Below, piece by piece: positions 20,125 to 20,634 of a DNA stretch of 20,634 bases. Both the position numbers and the translations under genes were made by a program. The DNA is from Rhizophagus prolifer (taxonomy: Eukaryota; Glomeromycota; Glomeromycetes; Glomerales; Glomeraceae). How positions within the stretch are numbered: position 1 is the first letter of the stretch; each line of letters starts with the position of its first letter. The stretch covers positions 1-20,634 of the forward strand of contig NQWY01022369.1 of assembly GCA_019425655.1 (NCBI GenBank), given 5' to 3'. Under the pieces are notes generated by a model. It was not told where the DNA came from and did no database searches. It saw only the letters and a list, made by a program, of their open reading frames with translations.

Positions 20125-20150
20125 TGCCGTAATCTGCCGTAATGCCATAA
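20125..20150. repeat. three near-identical TGCCGTAA units
   Basis: TGCCGTAA at 20125-20132 and 20135-20142, then TGCCATAA at 20143-20150, followed by a related TGCTGTA. They are a local GC-richer island in AT-rich DNA. Confidence 0.55.
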
Positions 20151-20588
20151 AATGCTGTATCGAATTTTGACGAGAAATCACTCTAATATATTAGTATGAA
20201 TTAAATAAGAATTTAAAGAAAACTACGTAATTTTTTTACAATAAAAAAATTTAATTTCTTAATCTGTTTAGATTTTGAATTAACCATTTTCTTTGGTAAA
20301 AGGTTTACTGCAGTATTACTAATATTAATACATTTTCTTGTTAAATAATAAATTGTAATAGACTTATTTGTATAATACCTTGTAATTTGGTTTGAATTTA
20401 TATTCTTATCAGAATTATTAGTTTATTTATTATTAATAATTATAAAATTTAATATTTTACTTAAAAATTACAAGCAAGAAATATCAAAATTAAAATATTT
20501 AATATAAATAAAACTATTAATTAACTTAAAACTAAATATAATTTTATATTTTGTATTATTACATTTTGTATATAATCAAAAAGTAAAT

Positions 20589-20612
20589 AAATAAATAAAT
20601 ATTTATTTATTT
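20589..20612. repeat. 24-base perfect AT palindrome
   Basis: Three AAAT units meet three ATTT units head to head. Most likely a microsatellite-derived hairpin with no assigned function. Confidence 0.6.
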
Positions 20613-20634
20613 TTTTAATTTCTACTATTGCTAG

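Larger units (their letters stand above)
19992..20634. other. AT-rich 3' flank, no gene seen
   Basis: Very AT-rich. No coding signal on either strand, no RNA gene recognised. It holds a small imperfect repeat cluster (20125-20150) and a perfect AT palindrome (20589-20612). Confidence 0.5.

Noticed and set aside
1-20634. tRNA, rRNA, CRISPR array, viral fossil or LTR element
   Set aside because: No cloverleaf with a conserved T-loop, no spaced repeats, and no polymerase, integrase or capsid-like reading frame were found by eye.

Overview
The window looks like a nuclear segment of a very AT-rich fungal genome. The best guess is an arbuscular mycorrhizal fungus (Glomeromycotina, Rhizophagus-like). 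That guess rests on many short GT-AG introns, fungal-type genes (a Clr2-like silencing protein, ALG3, SYF2, MTO1, a UPF0652/DUF2009 protein) and two neighbouring BTB-domain genes of the kind that is greatly expanded in those fungi. The taxon is inferred; the gene families are read directly from the translated exons.

Layout, left to right: a short predicted secreted protein (+, 115-492); a tetratricopeptide-repeat protein in five or more exons (+, 799-2656); a BTB-BACK-TLDc-type protein (-, 4403-2869); a MATH-BTB protein in three exons (-, 6282-4972); the splicing factor SYF2 in five exons (+, 6497-7586), divergent from the MATH-BTB gene across a 214-base promoter; about 1.2 kb with no convincing gene; a Clr2-like heterochromatin protein in two exons (-, 10952-8819); the mitochondrial tRNA-modifying enzyme MTO1 in fifteen exons (-, 14455-11386); a B-box plus DUF2009 protein in twelve exons (-, 18006-14998); and the ER mannosyltransferase ALG3 (+, 18497-19991), divergent from it. 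The last 640 bases are AT-rich with no gene seen. No tRNA, rRNA, CRISPR array, viral fossil or clear transposon was recognised.

The genes do not form one pathway. They are ordinary eukaryotic neighbours acting in splicing, silencing, mitochondrial translation, N-glycosylation and ubiquitin-adaptor roles. The main oddity is that four genes (TPR, BTB-TLDc, MTO1, ALG3) each carry one or two small frame breaks inside conserved exons, while the four others with comparable or longer coding sequence (MATH-BTB, SYF2, Clr2-like, DUF2009) read through cleanly with perfect splice phases. Most breaks can be explained by a one-base homopolymer difference; one fits a 25-base GT-AG insert. The DUF2009 gene contains an 8-base microexon and a 26-base exon, both phase-consistent. 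I see no clear evidence for a new biological system. The points most worth checking are the frame breaks, the microexon and possible retained-intron isoforms in ALG3 and SYF2.
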